From Tautonia plasticadhaerens (GTDB taxonomy: Bacteria > Planctomycetota > Planctomycetia > Isosphaerales > Isosphaeraceae): 64,000 nt of DNA. Position numbers and translations under genes: made by a program. The notes below the pieces were generated by a model. The model made no database searches and was not told the origin of the DNA. It saw nothing but the letters and a program-made list of their open reading frames with translations. Shown here one piece after another: positions 8,360-17,885 of the stretch (the stretch's first letter is position 1; each line of letters opens with the position of its first letter). The stretch covers positions 7,316,001-7,380,000 of the forward strand of contig NZ_CP036426.1 in assembly GCF_007752535.1 (NCBI RefSeq), read 5' to 3'.

Positions 8360-10823
8360 GGTCGATCCGAGCGCGCCGGACCCCAGGCATGTCGCCGAGG
8401 TCGAGCGGATCTGCGACCGATACGAAGCCGCCCTGCGGGCCGGCGGGCGCCCTCGGATCGAGGACGAGCTGCTCGCCCTGGACGCGTCCGGGCGCGACCT
8501 GCTCCTGAAGGAACTGATCGCCCTGGACCTGGCCTACCGACGCCGGGCCGGCGAGCCGCCCGATCCGGCCGGATACCTCGCCCGCTTCCCCGACGACGCC
8601 GGGGCCGTCCGCGCGGCCTTCGGCGCCCTGGAGCCGAAGACGCAGGCAGGCGAGGCCACCGCGTGCCATGGCGACGAGACCCTCCCGGCGACCGCCCCGG
8701 GCGACCGTGATCGCGACGACCCGGCGGACGGCAAACGGGTCCGATACTTCGGCGACTACGAGCTGCGGGGCATCCTCGGTCGCGGCGGGATGGGCGTCGT
8801 CTATCGGGCGATGCAGATGAGCCTCCACCGCCCCGTGGCGCTGAAGATGATCCGCGGGGAGGTGACGGCCTCCGACGAGCAGCGGCGGCGCTTCCGCAAC
8901 GAGGCCGAGATCGCCGCGGGCTTCGACCACCCGAACATCGTCCCCGTCTACGAGGTCGGCGAGCACAACGGCCAGCCGTACCTGACGATGCGACTGGTCG
9001 AGGGCGAGGGGCTCGATCGCCGGCTCCCGGCCTACGCGGACGACCCGCCCGCCGCCGCCCGCCTGGTGCAGCTCGCGGCCGAGGCCGTGCATCACGCCCA
9101 CCGGCGCGGCGTGCTCCACCGCGACCTGAAGCCGGCGAACATCCTGATCGACGCCGAGGGCTCCCCGCACGTCACCGACTTCGGGCTGGCCCGCCTGGTC
9201 GAGGGGGCCGGCGACCTGACGCACAGCGGCGCCGTGATCGGCACGCCCGCCTACATGGCGCCGGAGCAGGCCAGCGGTCGGCGCGGGGCCACCACGGTCG
9301 CCACCGACGTCCACGGCCTCGGGACGATCCTGTACGGCCTGCTGGCAGGCCGGGCACCCTTCGCGGCCGAGTCGGTCACCGCCATGCTGGAACGGGCCCG
9401 CGAGGCCGTCCCCGAGCCCCCCTCCCGCTTCAACGGGCGGGTCCCGCGCGACCTGGAGGTCATCTGCCTGAAGTGCCTGGAGAAGGACCCGGCGCGGCGC
9501 TACGCGTCGGCGCAGGACCTGGCCGACGACCTCGGGCGGTTCCTGGACCGGGAGCCGATCCTCGCGCGGCCGGTCGGCCGCCTGACGAGGCTGGCGATGT
9601 GGGCCCGGCGTCGGCCGGCGATCGCAGCCCTGGCGGCGGCGTTGGCCATCGCGGTGACGGCCGGCGTGGCCGGCATGGCCTGGCAGTGGCGAATCGCGGT
9701 CGTCGAGCGCGACACGTCCGAGGCGATCCGCCGGTTCCTCGTCGAGGACCTGCTGGCCGAAGCCTCCCCCGAGCGGAACGAGCGGAGCCGGAACGTCACG
9801 CTCCTGGAGGTGATCGACCGCGCCGCCGGGCGGGTCGACGGCGCCTTCCCCGACCAGCCCGAGGTCGAGGCGGAGATCCGCCTGATGCTCGGCCAGGTCT
9901 ACGTGAACCTGGGCGAGGCCGGAGAGGCCGGGCCGCATCTCGAACGGGCCCGCCAGCTCTATGAACAGATCGGCGGCGAGGATTCGATCGAGGCCCTGTC
10001 GACCAGCAACGACCAGGCGGTCGCCCTGCTCAAGCAGGGCCGACTCGGCGAGGCCGAGGCCCTCTTCCGCCGCGTCCTGGACGGCTACCGCCGGACCCTC
10101 GGCGACGACGCCCGGAAGACGCTCGTGACCATGTCCAACCTCGGAGACCTGCTGAGGCACACCCACCGACTCGAAGAGGCCGAGTCGCTCATTCGCGACG
10201 CCTCCTCCGGGCTGAATCGACAGTTCGGCCCGACGGACCCGGCGTCGCTGGGGACCGCGGGCAACCTGGCGATCGTCACCCACATGCGGGGCCGCCCGGA
10301 CGACGCCGAGCGGCTCTACCGGCAAGCCGTCGACGCCTACCGGCGCGCCGGCAAGCGGCGGCATCCCGATTACCTGTCGCAACTCAACAACCTGGCCGGC
10401 CTGCTCCAGGAACGGGACAACTTCCAGGAAGCCGAGGAGGCCTTCCGAGAGTGCCTGGACACGCGCCGGGAGGTCCTGGGCCCGGCGCATATCGACCGGC
10501 TCATGACGATGAACAACTACTCGAACCTGCTCGTCTCGACCGGGAAAAAAGATCAGGCCGAATCCCTGCTGAACGAGGTGCTGACGCTGCTCGACGGCAT
10601 GCCCGACCACGGCGTCCGGAGCGAGGTCGCCATCCTGGCCAGGGCGAACCTGGCCGAGCTCCTCGTCGCACGAGGCGTGCCGGACGAGCCAGGACGGCTC
10701 TACCGGGAGGCCCTCGACAGCGCGCGCGTGGTCTATCCCCCCGAACACCCGCTCATCCGGGAGATCCAGGCCCGTCTCGACCCGCTCCAAGCCCCGCGGC
10801 CCGCAGTCGTCCCCCCTCCCTGA
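8349..10823 (+). CDS. Membrane Ser/Thr protein kinase with C-terminal TPR repeats
   Basis: The ATG at 8349, inside the end of the sigma gene, gives 824 residues; the frame is open further up but reads the sigma gene out of frame there. An N-terminal helical region (1-130) is followed by a kinase domain (about 134-400) with GRGGMGVVYRA, the Lys in VALKMI, HRDLKPANIL, DFGLARL and APEQASG, all residues needed for activity. A membrane segment follows at about 418-442 (AIAALAAALAIAVTAGVAGM), then tandem tetratricopeptide repeats (about 505-800) of the kinesin-light-chain-like type (AEALFRRVLDGYRRTLG). The TPR part should be extracytoplasmic. Together with the overlapping sigma gene this looks like a one-component signalling pair. 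Confidence 0.92.
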   Translation: MTDEVDPSAPDPRHVAEVERICDRYEAALRAGGRPRIEDELLALDASGRDLLLKELIALDLAYRRRAGEPPDPAGYLARFPDDAGAVRAAFGALEPKTQAGEATACHGDETLPATAPGDRDRDDPADGKRVRYFGDYELRGILGRGGMGVVYRAMQMSLHRPVALKMIRGEVTASDEQRRRFRNEAEIAAGFDHPNIVPVYEVGEHNGQPYLTMRLVEGEGLDRRLPAYADDPPAAARLVQLAAEAVHHAHRRGVLHRDLKPANILIDAEGSPHVTDFGLARLVEGAGDLTHSGAVIGTPAYMAPEQASGRRGATTVATDVHGLGTILYGLLAGRAPFAAESVTAMLERAREAVPEPPSRFNGRVPRDLEVICLKCLEKDPARRYASAQDLADDLGRFLDREPILARPVGRLTRLAMWARRRPAIAALAAALAIAVTAGVAGMAWQWRIAVVERDTSEAIRRFLVEDLLAEASPERNERSRNVTLLEVIDRAAGRVDGAFPDQPEVEAEIRLMLGQVYVNLGEAGEAGPHLERARQLYEQIGGEDSIEALSTSNDQAVALLKQGRLGEAEALFRRVLDGYRRTLGDDARKTLVTMSNLGDLLRHTHRLEEAESLIRDASSGLNRQFGPTDPASLGTAGNLAIVTHMRGRPDDAERLYRQAVDAYRRAGKRRHPDYLSQLNNLAGLLQERDNFQEAEEAFRECLDTRREVLGPAHIDRLMTMNNYSNLLVSTGKKDQAESLLNEVLTLLDGMPDHGVRSEVAILARANLAELLVARGVPDEPGRLYREALDSARVVYPPEHPLIREIQARLDPLQAPRPAVVPPP

Positions 10824-11032
10824 CCGCGACCCGGGAGGCGTTCACGGCCCGATCCGGGGACGCCACCGCGTGCGCCCAATGAGTCGATCCGTCGACCCAC
10901 CTCCCTGCGCATCTCGCGCCGTGAGGGCCCGGACCCCCACGTCCCCGCGCAGTCTTTTCCCCGCGATTCCTCCCCGGCGGGCCGTTCCGCCGGGCACTTC
11001 GGTCGGGCACCTTTTGAGTTGGAGTACCCCGG

Positions 11033-11821
11033 ATGCGAACGAGCTACCTCTGGCAGTCTTTGGTCCTGGCCTCCCTCGCCTTGTCGGGCCTGGCGCCGGC
11101 CGCCCGGGCCGACGCCATCGTCCTGCCCCCGCATTCGGTCGTCGAGGGCCGGACGATCGCCGAATACACCACGGATTGGTGGAATTGGGCCTTCAGCTTC
11201 TCCCTCCCCGACGACCCCTTCACCGACCCGACCGGCGCCGCCGCGAACATGAACCAATCCGGGCCGGTCTTCTTCCTCGCGGGCACGACCGGCAGCACGG
11301 CGAACCGGACCTTCACCGTGCCGGCCGACACGTACCTCCTGGTACCCCTGCTCAATTTCGAGCTCTCGCAGCTGGAGCTGGGCGACTTCAGCCTGACCGA
11401 GGCCCAGATCCGGTCCGAGGTCAACGGGGTGATCGATCTCGTCGACGAGCTACACGCCAGCATCGACGGAGTGGCGGTGCCGAACCTCTTCGATCACCGG
11501 GAAGAGTCCCCGGCCTTCGAGTATTTCGCGGCCCCCGACAACCTGTTCGACCTGCCGACGGGCCCCTCGGGGATCGCGGTCGCCGACGGCTACTGGCTGA
11601 TGTTGGCACCGATCGCAGCCGGCGAGACGCACGTGATCAACTACGGGGGCGGCGTCTCGGCGTTCGACTTCCGCGTGGACGTGACGGCGACGCTCACCGC
11701 AATCCCGGAGCCATCGAGTCTGGTCCTGTGCGGCGCGGCCCTCTGCGGGATCGTCGTGTTCATGTCGAGGCGTGGACCCCGGAGCCGGACGCGCCCGGCC
11801 GACTCCCGAGAGGGTCCCTGA
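11033..11821 (+). CDS. PEP-CTERM sorted exported protein
   Basis: The 262-residue protein has a signal peptide (LVLASLALSGLAPAARA), a beta-rich body, and a C-terminal sorting tag: IPEPSSLVLCGAALCGIVVFMSRRGPRSR contains the PEP motif, a hydrophobic segment and a basic end. PEP-CTERM proteins are processed by an exosortase and delivered to the cell surface; no exosortase gene is in the window. The body has an aromatic-rich stretch (TTDWWNWAFSF) that I do not assign. An upstream GGAG about 9 bases from the ATG supports this start. Confidence 0.8.
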   Translation: MRTSYLWQSLVLASLALSGLAPAARADAIVLPPHSVVEGRTIAEYTTDWWNWAFSFSLPDDPFTDPTGAAANMNQSGPVFFLAGTTGSTANRTFTVPADTYLLVPLLNFELSQLELGDFSLTEAQIRSEVNGVIDLVDELHASIDGVAVPNLFDHREESPAFEYFAAPDNLFDLPTGPSGIAVADGYWLMLAPIAAGETHVINYGGGVSAFDFRVDVTATLTAIPEPSSLVLCGAALCGIVVFMSRRGPRSRTRPADSREGP

Positions 11822-12025
11822 CACGACGGGGCCCGGCACGGAGCGTCACGGCATCGACAGGTCGGACCGAGCCCCGGCCAGCGGCGGGCATCGCGGCATT
11901 CCCCACTCCTCGTCTCCGCGTGCGAGCCGATTCCCGTCATAGCCCCTTGGTCCGACCTCCGTCCCCCCCTTATGATCCAGATCCTCGTCTCCGCCCCAGT
12001 CGACGCCCCTCCCGGAGCCCTCGAC

Positions 12026-14317
12026 ATGCCCAGCCGCCTGACCCGGGCCCTGCTGACTCTCCTCGCCCTCGGCGCCGTCGCCGCCGCCCAGGACCCCGAG
12101 GGGCCGCTCCCCGAGGGGCACTCCAACCACGGCGAGGCCTTCAACGAGGGCCCCCGGCGGGCCGGCTACCTCATGGAGGGCCAGGGCACCGTCAACTTCC
12201 CGATCACCACCGACTCTCCCGAGGTCCGGGCCTTCGTGAATCAGGGCGTGGCCCAGCTCCACGTCTTCTTCTACTTCGAGGCCGAGCGTTCCTTCCGCCA
12301 GGCCGCCACCATCGAGCCCGAGAACCCCATGCTCTACTGGGGCATGGCCATGGCCAACGTCAACAACGCCGACCGCGCGAAGGGCCTGCTCGAAGTCGCC
12401 CGGGAGAAAGCCGAGTCCGCCGACCTCTCCCCCCGGGAACAGCTCTACCTCGACGCCCTCTCCGCCTTCTACAAGGAGGGGGACGGCGTCGACGACAAGG
12501 ACCGCCGCCAGGGCTGGCTCGAGGGCCTGGAGGAGATCGTCCAGCAGTTCCCCGACGACCTCGACGCCCGGGCCTGGCTCGGCATGGTCGCCTGGCAGAA
12601 CGGCCGTCAGGACGGCATCGGCAGCCGGGAGGCCGTCAGCCTGCTGCTCGACTCAGTCCTGGAGCAGAACCCCCTGCACCCCGGCGCCCACCACTACACG
12701 ATCCACCTCTGGGACAAGCAGGACGACGCCCAGGCCCTGGAATCGGCCGCCCGCTTCGCCAGGTCCTCCCCCGGCATCGCCCACGCCTGGCACATGCCCG
12801 GCCACACCTATACGAACCTCAAGCGATACGCCGACGCCTCCTACCAGCAGGAAGGCTCCGCCCGGGTCGACCATGAATACATGATCCGGGACCGGGTCAT
12901 GCCGTTCATGATCCACAACTACGCCCACAACAACCAGTGGCTCTCCGAGAGCCTCACCAAGACCGGCCGGGCCGCCGACGCCATCGCCGTCGCCCGGAAC
13001 CTCGTCGAGCAGCCCCGGGACCCGGAGAAGAACAACGCCAAGACCTCCGGCCACCCCCAGCGCGAGGGCCGACGCCGCTGGACCGAGGCCCTCATCGCCT
13101 TCGAACTCTGGGACGACCTGCTCGAAGCCGACGCATCGACCGCCCTCGACTGGTCCGACGAGCCCGCCGAGCAGGTCACGCGCGCCCACGCCCTCGGCCT
13201 CGCCCACGCGGCGAAGGGGGACCTCGACGCCCTCGACCGACAAATCGCCGCCCTGAAGTCCCTCCTCCCCAAACCCGACGAGAAGGAGGAGACGGACGAC
13301 GAAGAATCGGACGAAGAGGAATCGGACAACAACTCCAAGGGTGAGGATTCCAAGGACAAACCGAGGCGTGCCCGCAAGCCCCCCGGCCTCGACGACGCCC
13401 TCGCCGAGCTGGAAGGCCATCGCCTGCTCCTCGACGGCGATGCCGACGCCGCCTTCGACCGATTCGAGGAGGCCGGATCGATGCGACGGGAGGCCCTCGC
13501 CCGGCTGCTCCTCGAATCCGGACGCGCCGAGGAGGCCGTCGCCCAGGCGGCCGAGGCCGTCGAGAAGGCCCCGAAGGAGGTCGCCCCCCTCGCCGCCCGG
13601 GTCGAGATCCTCCACGCCGCCGGCAAGGTCGACGAGGCCCGGGCCGCCTACCTCGACCTCCGGGAGATCGCCCGGGAGTCCGACCCCGACCTCCCCGTCT
13701 TCGCCCGGATCGACGCCATCCTCGCCGACTGGCAGTCCGACGACGGCTGGCAAGCCCCCGCCCAGGAGCCCCGCACCGACCTGGCCGCGCAGAGCCGGGT
13801 CGACCTCAACACCGTCGGCCCCCTCTGCTGGTCCCCCTTCCCCGCCGAGCCGTTCGAGGGGGTCGACACCGAGGGCAAGACGCACCGCCTGGAGGACTCC
13901 CGGGGCCGTCCCCTCGTCCTGATCTTCTTCCTCGGCGGCGACTGCGCCCACTGCATGGAGCAGCTCATCGCCTTCTCCGAGGGGATCGACCAGATCCGGG
14001 CCACCGGCGCCCGGGTGCTCGCCATCAGCACCGACGACCCGGAGCGGACCCGGGCCCTCAAGGACAACGGCGAGGTCCCCTTCGCCATGCCCCTGATCGC
14101 CGACCCCGACCTCGTCCACTTCAAACGCTACCGGGCCATGGATGACTTCGAGGCCATGCCCCTGCACGGCACCTTCCTCATCGACGCCGACGGCCTCGTC
14201 CGCTACCAGGACATCTCCTGGCAGCCCTTCACCGACGTCGACTTCGTCGCCGCCGAGCTCTCCCGGATCAACCGCCTCACCGGCCACGCCCCCTCCCCCG
14301 TCGCCGCCAGCCGGTAG
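12026..14317 (+). CDS. Exported TPR protein with C-terminal peroxiredoxin-like domain
   Basis: I choose the ATG at 12026 because it begins a signal peptide (MPSRLTRALLTLLALGAVAAAQ); the frame opens 18 codons earlier. The 763-residue protein has TPR-like helices (about 60-420, e.g. GMAMANVNNADRAKGLLEVA), a very acidic linker near 430-455 (EETDDEESDEEE), more TPR, then an AhpC/TSA-like domain (about 605-755) with an atypical active site GGDCAHCMEQ (Cys640, Cys643) and VLAISTDDPERTRAL. It may be a redox protein scaffolded by TPR repeats at the envelope. Substrate unknown. Confidence 0.8.
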   Translation: MPSRLTRALLTLLALGAVAAAQDPEGPLPEGHSNHGEAFNEGPRRAGYLMEGQGTVNFPITTDSPEVRAFVNQGVAQLHVFFYFEAERSFRQAATIEPENPMLYWGMAMANVNNADRAKGLLEVAREKAESADLSPREQLYLDALSAFYKEGDGVDDKDRRQGWLEGLEEIVQQFPDDLDARAWLGMVAWQNGRQDGIGSREAVSLLLDSVLEQNPLHPGAHHYTIHLWDKQDDAQALESAARFARSSPGIAHAWHMPGHTYTNLKRYADASYQQEGSARVDHEYMIRDRVMPFMIHNYAHNNQWLSESLTKTGRAADAIAVARNLVEQPRDPEKNNAKTSGHPQREGRRRWTEALIAFELWDDLLEADASTALDWSDEPAEQVTRAHALGLAHAAKGDLDALDRQIAALKSLLPKPDEKEETDDEESDEEESDNNSKGEDSKDKPRRARKPPGLDDALAELEGHRLLLDGDADAAFDRFEEAGSMRREALARLLLESGRAEEAVAQAAEAVEKAPKEVAPLAARVEILHAAGKVDEARAAYLDLREIARESDPDLPVFARIDAILADWQSDDGWQAPAQEPRTDLAAQSRVDLNTVGPLCWSPFPAEPFEGVDTEGKTHRLEDSRGRPLVLIFFLGGDCAHCMEQLIAFSEGIDQIRATGARVLAISTDDPERTRALKDNGEVPFAMPLIADPDLVHFKRYRAMDDFEAMPLHGTFLIDADGLVRYQDISWQPFTDVDFVAAELSRINRLTGHAPSPVAASR

Positions 14318-14494
14318 GGGGAGCCCCGCCCGGCCCATCGGGGTTCCCTCTTCCCTTGCGACGCCGCCCGCCTCCCGCGATGATCGGGGGCCCCCCGGAT
14401 CGGCCGGACCCGGGCGATCGGACACCGATCCACCCCGGCACCCCGGGCCCGGCGACGCCGCCGGACGCCGGGCCGTGTTGAGGAAGGAGCGATC

Positions 14495-14947
14495 ATGCCC
14501 AGGCCCACCCCGCCGAGCGTCGGAGAGGACCAGGCGGCGGGCCCGCCGGAGGGCAAACCCGTCCCCATCGCCTTCAACCTCTCGGTGTTCGCCACCTTCT
14601 TCTGGATCGTCTTCGGCCTCTCGATCATCTACGGCTACCGGGTCTGGTGGGACGCGCCGATCGACCCCAGCTTCGTCCCGTTCATGTGCGTCGGCTTCGG
14701 GGTCGTCGTCGCATTCGCCATCGTCCTCACCCTCAGCTACGCGACCGGGGAGATCGTCTTCGAGGCGCCCGGCTTCAAGTTCCAGGGGGCGTCCGGCCCG
14801 ATCGTGCTCTGGGTCGTCTGCTTCCTCGCGATCCTCTTCGGCTTCTACCTGATGGGGATCTCCGAGGTCGTCTCGTCCGACTCCCACGAGCGGCTGCCGA
14901 TCACCGAGGTCCACCGGCGCGACACGCCCCCCCGGCCGGCCGATTGA
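14495..14947 (+). CDS. Small integral membrane protein, unknown function
   Basis: The 150-residue protein has three hydrophobic segments: about 27-48 (LSVFATFFWIVFGLSIIYGY), 63-84 (FMCVGFGVVVAFAIVLTLSY) and 103-125 (IVLWVVCFLAILFGFYLMGI). Short soluble ends rich in Pro and charged residues flank them. The ATG is preceded by GAGGAAGGAG about 6 bases away, a good ribosome binding site. No domain is recognised. Confidence 0.65.
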   Translation: MPRPTPPSVGEDQAAGPPEGKPVPIAFNLSVFATFFWIVFGLSIIYGYRVWWDAPIDPSFVPFMCVGFGVVVAFAIVLTLSYATGEIVFEAPGFKFQGASGPIVLWVVCFLAILFGFYLMGISEVVSSDSHERLPITEVHRRDTPPRPAD

Positions 14948-15162
14948 GCCCGGACCCGACCCCGGCGAACGTCCGGGGCCTCGATGCCTTGATGCGGGAC
15001 GGCCGCCCCCGCCCGCCCCTCCCCGGGCGCCGCCGAGCCCGATCGGCCCGCCCTCCGCCCCTAGGCCAGGTGCCCGGCCGCGACGCCGGCCCCCGTCCGA
15101 CCGACCCGAGGCCGGTCGCGAGACCGCCCCCGGGACGGACTCGCCGGCCATCCCATCGACAG

Positions 15163-15191
15163 TTGCCACTCCGACCATGGGGTCCTAGGCT
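15163..15191 (+). promoter_or_regulatory. Possible sigma-70 promoter for the LEPR-XLL protein gene
   Basis: TTGCCA (15163-15168) and TAGGCT (15186-15191) have 17-base spacing and lie about 75 bases before the ATG at 15266. The rest of the 318-base gap 14948-15265 shows no gene, hairpin or repeat that I can support. Confidence 0.4.
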
Positions 15192-15265
15192 CATGCCGTC
15201 CCCGCATTCGGGAGTTCCCCGAGTGCCCCGGGGTCCGGCCCGGCCCGAGATCGGAGTCATCAGCC

Positions 15266-16951
15266 ATGAGCCTGAGCCCTCGCAGGTCCCGCCGTAACCG
15301 GCCCTTCCCCCCGCTCGCCGAGCCCCTGGAAGGGCGGCAACTGCTCTCCGGGGCCCATCCGGCCTCCCGGATCGCCGAGGCGGCCGCCGTCGTCGACCGG
15401 ACCTTCCTCACGCTGGTCGGCCGGCCCCCCACCCATGCCGAGACGAGGGGCCTGCTCCACGTCCAGGCCAAGGCCGGGAACTACGGCGTGACCGCGGCCA
15501 TCGTCGGCTCCCGGCCCTTCTACGAGCGGACCGCCGGGGGAGACCCCGGCCGCTACGTCCCCCTCGCCGCCGCGACGCTCGACGTCTACCCGAGTCCGGC
15601 CACCGTCGACCGCCTGACCGCGCTCGTCGATCGCCGGGAGGGCGGCCCGGGGGCGCTCCGCGCGGTCGTCGACCGGCTGACCCCGCCGGGCTCCTTCACC
15701 CCTCCCCCCTCGGGGCCGCTGGACCCGATCTACCGGACCCTGCTCCAGGACGTGCTCGTCGACGCCGACTACTGGGAGGACACCCCCCGGATCCTCGGCG
15801 CCGGGCTCGGCTTCACCCACATCATCGGCGTCCCCGGCCTGAACGGCCCCCAGCCCGAGGCGAGCACCCGGGCGGCGGGGGGGGCCTGGGAGACGCTAAG
15901 CTCCCCCTCGGCCTCCAACGCCGCGCTGCGGGCCTACACCGCGGCGATCAGCCCCAACGGCGTCGCCACCGGCTACGGCTATCCCGTCCGGTTCAAGGAC
16001 GGCTTCCCCGTCGAGTTCAGCTGGCCGGTGCGGCCCAGCACCCTCTCGGCCGACGACTTCCGGGTCGTCCTGAACACCGGCCAGGTCGTCACGCCCGACG
16101 TCGCCTCGATCCTGCCGAACGTCGAGGATAATGAGCGGACCACCGTCGTCATGTTCGGCGACTTCGGCAACCGGATCACCCCCGGCGCCCCCGGCTCGAT
16201 CTACCCCGTCCGGTTCGACGTGGTCCCCTCCTCCAGCCCGCTCCAGCTCGTCGGCCCCGGGGGGGAGTTCCGGTCGGCCGTCGGCCTGGGCTTCGGCGAC
16301 GGCACCACCCCCATGAGCGCCTACGTCCCCGACGGCGGCCCGAAGCTCGTGACCGCCAAGCTCAGCGTGCTCTCGACCGCCGGCGAGTCCGCCCCCGCCC
16401 CCTTCGCCGGGCAGCTCCCCAACGACGGCGTGGCCCTGTACGGGGCCGAGGCCCAGTACCGCCTCCGGGTCGTCACCTCCGGCGGCTTCTCCCCCGACGG
16501 CGTCCGGTCGGTCTACCCCACCGAGTTCTCCCGATACTTCCAGCTCCAGGCCACCGACGCCGACGGCCGGACTCACCTGCTCACCGAGACGGGCGTCGAT
16601 TACGAGCTGCCCGCCGGGACCGTCCGCATCCTCGGCCTGGCCGACCTCGGCGTCGCCCTGGAGTCGTACGACGATTCCTACGTCGAGGACCACGACAACC
16701 AGATCGACGTCATCCTCTCCGGCGACCTCGCCGCCGTCTCCTCGATCACCGCCGTCGTGATCCCCGCCTCCGGCGGCTATTCCCCCTTCTTCAACCCCGG
16801 GGGCCCCGGCAACGCCCCCACCCCCGGCGTCCCCTACTCCCAGCCCGGCCCGGCGCTCGTCCAGCCCGTCACCCTCGCGCTGGACGACCCGATGACCGTC
16901 ACCCTCGTCGACCCCGCCCCCGTCGGCCGGATCCCCCGGGCCGCCCGCTGA
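15266..16951 (+). CDS. Exported surface protein with N-terminal LEPR-XLL-like tag
   Basis: The 561-residue protein begins with a basic stretch (SPRRSRRNRP) and PLEGRQLLSG, a variant of the LEPR-XLL motif that marks many planctomycete surface proteins and probably acts in export. Residues about 35-100 (VVDRTFLTLVGRPPTHAETRGLL) resemble a DUF4214-like helical unit. The remainder is beta-rich, Gly/Asp/Pro-rich, without a catalytic motif, as in adhesin-like proteins. A strong hairpin follows the stop. Confidence 0.7.
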   Translation: MSLSPRRSRRNRPFPPLAEPLEGRQLLSGAHPASRIAEAAAVVDRTFLTLVGRPPTHAETRGLLHVQAKAGNYGVTAAIVGSRPFYERTAGGDPGRYVPLAAATLDVYPSPATVDRLTALVDRREGGPGALRAVVDRLTPPGSFTPPPSGPLDPIYRTLLQDVLVDADYWEDTPRILGAGLGFTHIIGVPGLNGPQPEASTRAAGGAWETLSSPSASNAALRAYTAAISPNGVATGYGYPVRFKDGFPVEFSWPVRPSTLSADDFRVVLNTGQVVTPDVASILPNVEDNERTTVVMFGDFGNRITPGAPGSIYPVRFDVVPSSSPLQLVGPGGEFRSAVGLGFGDGTTPMSAYVPDGGPKLVTAKLSVLSTAGESAPAPFAGQLPNDGVALYGAEAQYRLRVVTSGGFSPDGVRSVYPTEFSRYFQLQATDADGRTHLLTETGVDYELPAGTVRILGLADLGVALESYDDSYVEDHDNQIDVILSGDLAAVSSITAVVIPASGGYSPFFNPGGPGNAPTPGVPYSQPGPALVQPVTLALDDPMTVTLVDPAPVGRIPRAAR

Positions 16952-16967
16952 CCGGAGCCCGACCGCC

Positions 16968-17005
16968 CGGATCGGCGAGGGGACGTGGCGTCCCCCGCCG
17001 ATCCG
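16968..17005 (+). terminator. Strong hairpin after the LEPR-XLL protein gene
   Basis: The arms CGGATCGGCG...GGGGAC and GTCCCC...CGCCGATCCG pair over 16 bases with a single bulged A and a loop of five bases. No T-run follows, which is usual for terminators in such GC-rich genomes. It lies 17 bases after the stop codon. Confidence 0.55.
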
Positions 17006-17332
17006 CGTCAAATCCCCCCGCACCCCTCGACCATGCCCCACCCCGTCGATCCGGGGTCGTGCCGTCACGTCGCAAGGCGGGGATCGACGCCGAGCCGCCC
17101 CGGATCGAGCGAGACCGCGTCGCCTCGATCACCGACCTTGGGAGTGGCCAGGAATGGTCCCGGTCCGACGCAATTCCGTATGACTGTCGAGCGAGCATTC
17201 CTCGATACTATAGGAGTCGGCCACCCGACTCCTCCCGGGGTCGACCCGCCCCCACCCCCCCCTCTTTGGCATCCCGATCGAGTCATGCCACCAGACGTCC
17301 CGGCGCGGTCGCACGATGCCCTCGTCGAGAAA

Positions 17333-17421
17333 AACGAAGCCAAACGCCGAAATGGCAGCTGAATCCGTCCTCGTTGCGCGGCACCGGACGGAATAACGAA
17401 GCCAAACGCCGAAATGGCAGC
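17333..17421. repeat. Pair of identical 27-base direct repeats in a noncoding gap
   Basis: The same 27 bases, beginning AACGAAGCCAAACGCC and ending AATGGCAGC, occur at 17333-17359 and 17395-17421. The gap 16952-17885 has no credible gene. It also holds a perfect 9-base inverted repeat (AGGAGTCGG / CCGACTCCT, loop CCAC) at 17212-17233. In reverse complement the shared core is TTTGGCTTCGTT, related to the second repeat pair downstream. Confidence 0.75.
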
Positions 17422-17462
17422 CGGGCCCATCCGACCCGGACACCCCCCATCGAACCCTCTCG

Positions 17463-17720
17463 ACGGAGCGAACCCATTTCCCACCGGACCAATCATCGCA
17501 AGTCATGAAAATGGAATATGTTGCAGAGAACCCACCGCGGCGCACGGCGGCGCACCGAGCCCTCCCCGAGCCGGCCCCGGCCCTCCGCGAATGGCGAGGC
17601 CGGCTCCTCCCGACCGCGTCCCGCTCCCCGGGGTGGTCATCGCGGCCCGACGCCGATCCGGACCCCGGATTTCGACGGAGCGAAGCCATTTTCCCCGAGG
17701 AAAATCGACACAAGTCATTT
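17463..17720. repeat. Second pair of related dispersed repeats (GGAGCGAAnCCATTT type)
   Basis: GACGGAGCGAACCCATTTCC at about 17463 and GACGGAGCGAAGCCATTTTC at about 17679 are each followed some 25 bases on by CAAGTCAT, at about 17497 and 17711. The two blocks of about 50 bases are clearly related but not identical, which suggests old copies of a dispersed intergenic element. The local base composition is less GC-rich than in flanking genes. No coding capacity is apparent. Confidence 0.6.
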
Positions 17721-17778
17721 CGGAACAAGAGTTAGCGAGATCAAGCCGTCGGCGCACCGGGGCGCACCGCGTCGATCC

Positions 17779-17806
17779 GTGACCCTGTCTCCTCTTCTGT
17801 TAGAAT
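17779..17806 (+). promoter_or_regulatory. Probable promoter for purEK with extended -10
   Basis: TAGAAT (17801-17806) is preceded by TGT, forming an extended -10 (TGnTAGAAT), with GTGACC (17779-17784) 16 bases upstream as a weak -35. It lies 80 bases before the purE start. No purine riboswitch-like fold was recognised in the leader. Confidence 0.45.
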
Positions 17807-17885
17807 AGGGAAGTGATCCGGTCGGGTCGGGAGTCGCGACCGGCCGGAGGAACCGAGTCGAGTCGAGTGGAGCAGGCGAGCACCG

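Noticed and set aside
8313-10790. Antisense open frame of 825 codons opposite the kinase gene
   Set aside because: The plus-strand kinase has a complete motif set; the antisense frame has none.
12653-15178. Antisense open frame of 841 codons opposite the TPR-peroxiredoxin gene
   Set aside because: Gly/Val/Glu-rich shadow with no start signal or domain.
17059-17810. Several short frames with recurring GKWLRSV / FGFVF peptides between the LEPR-XLL gene and purE
   Set aside because: They are translations of the dispersed DNA repeats on either strand and lack start signals.
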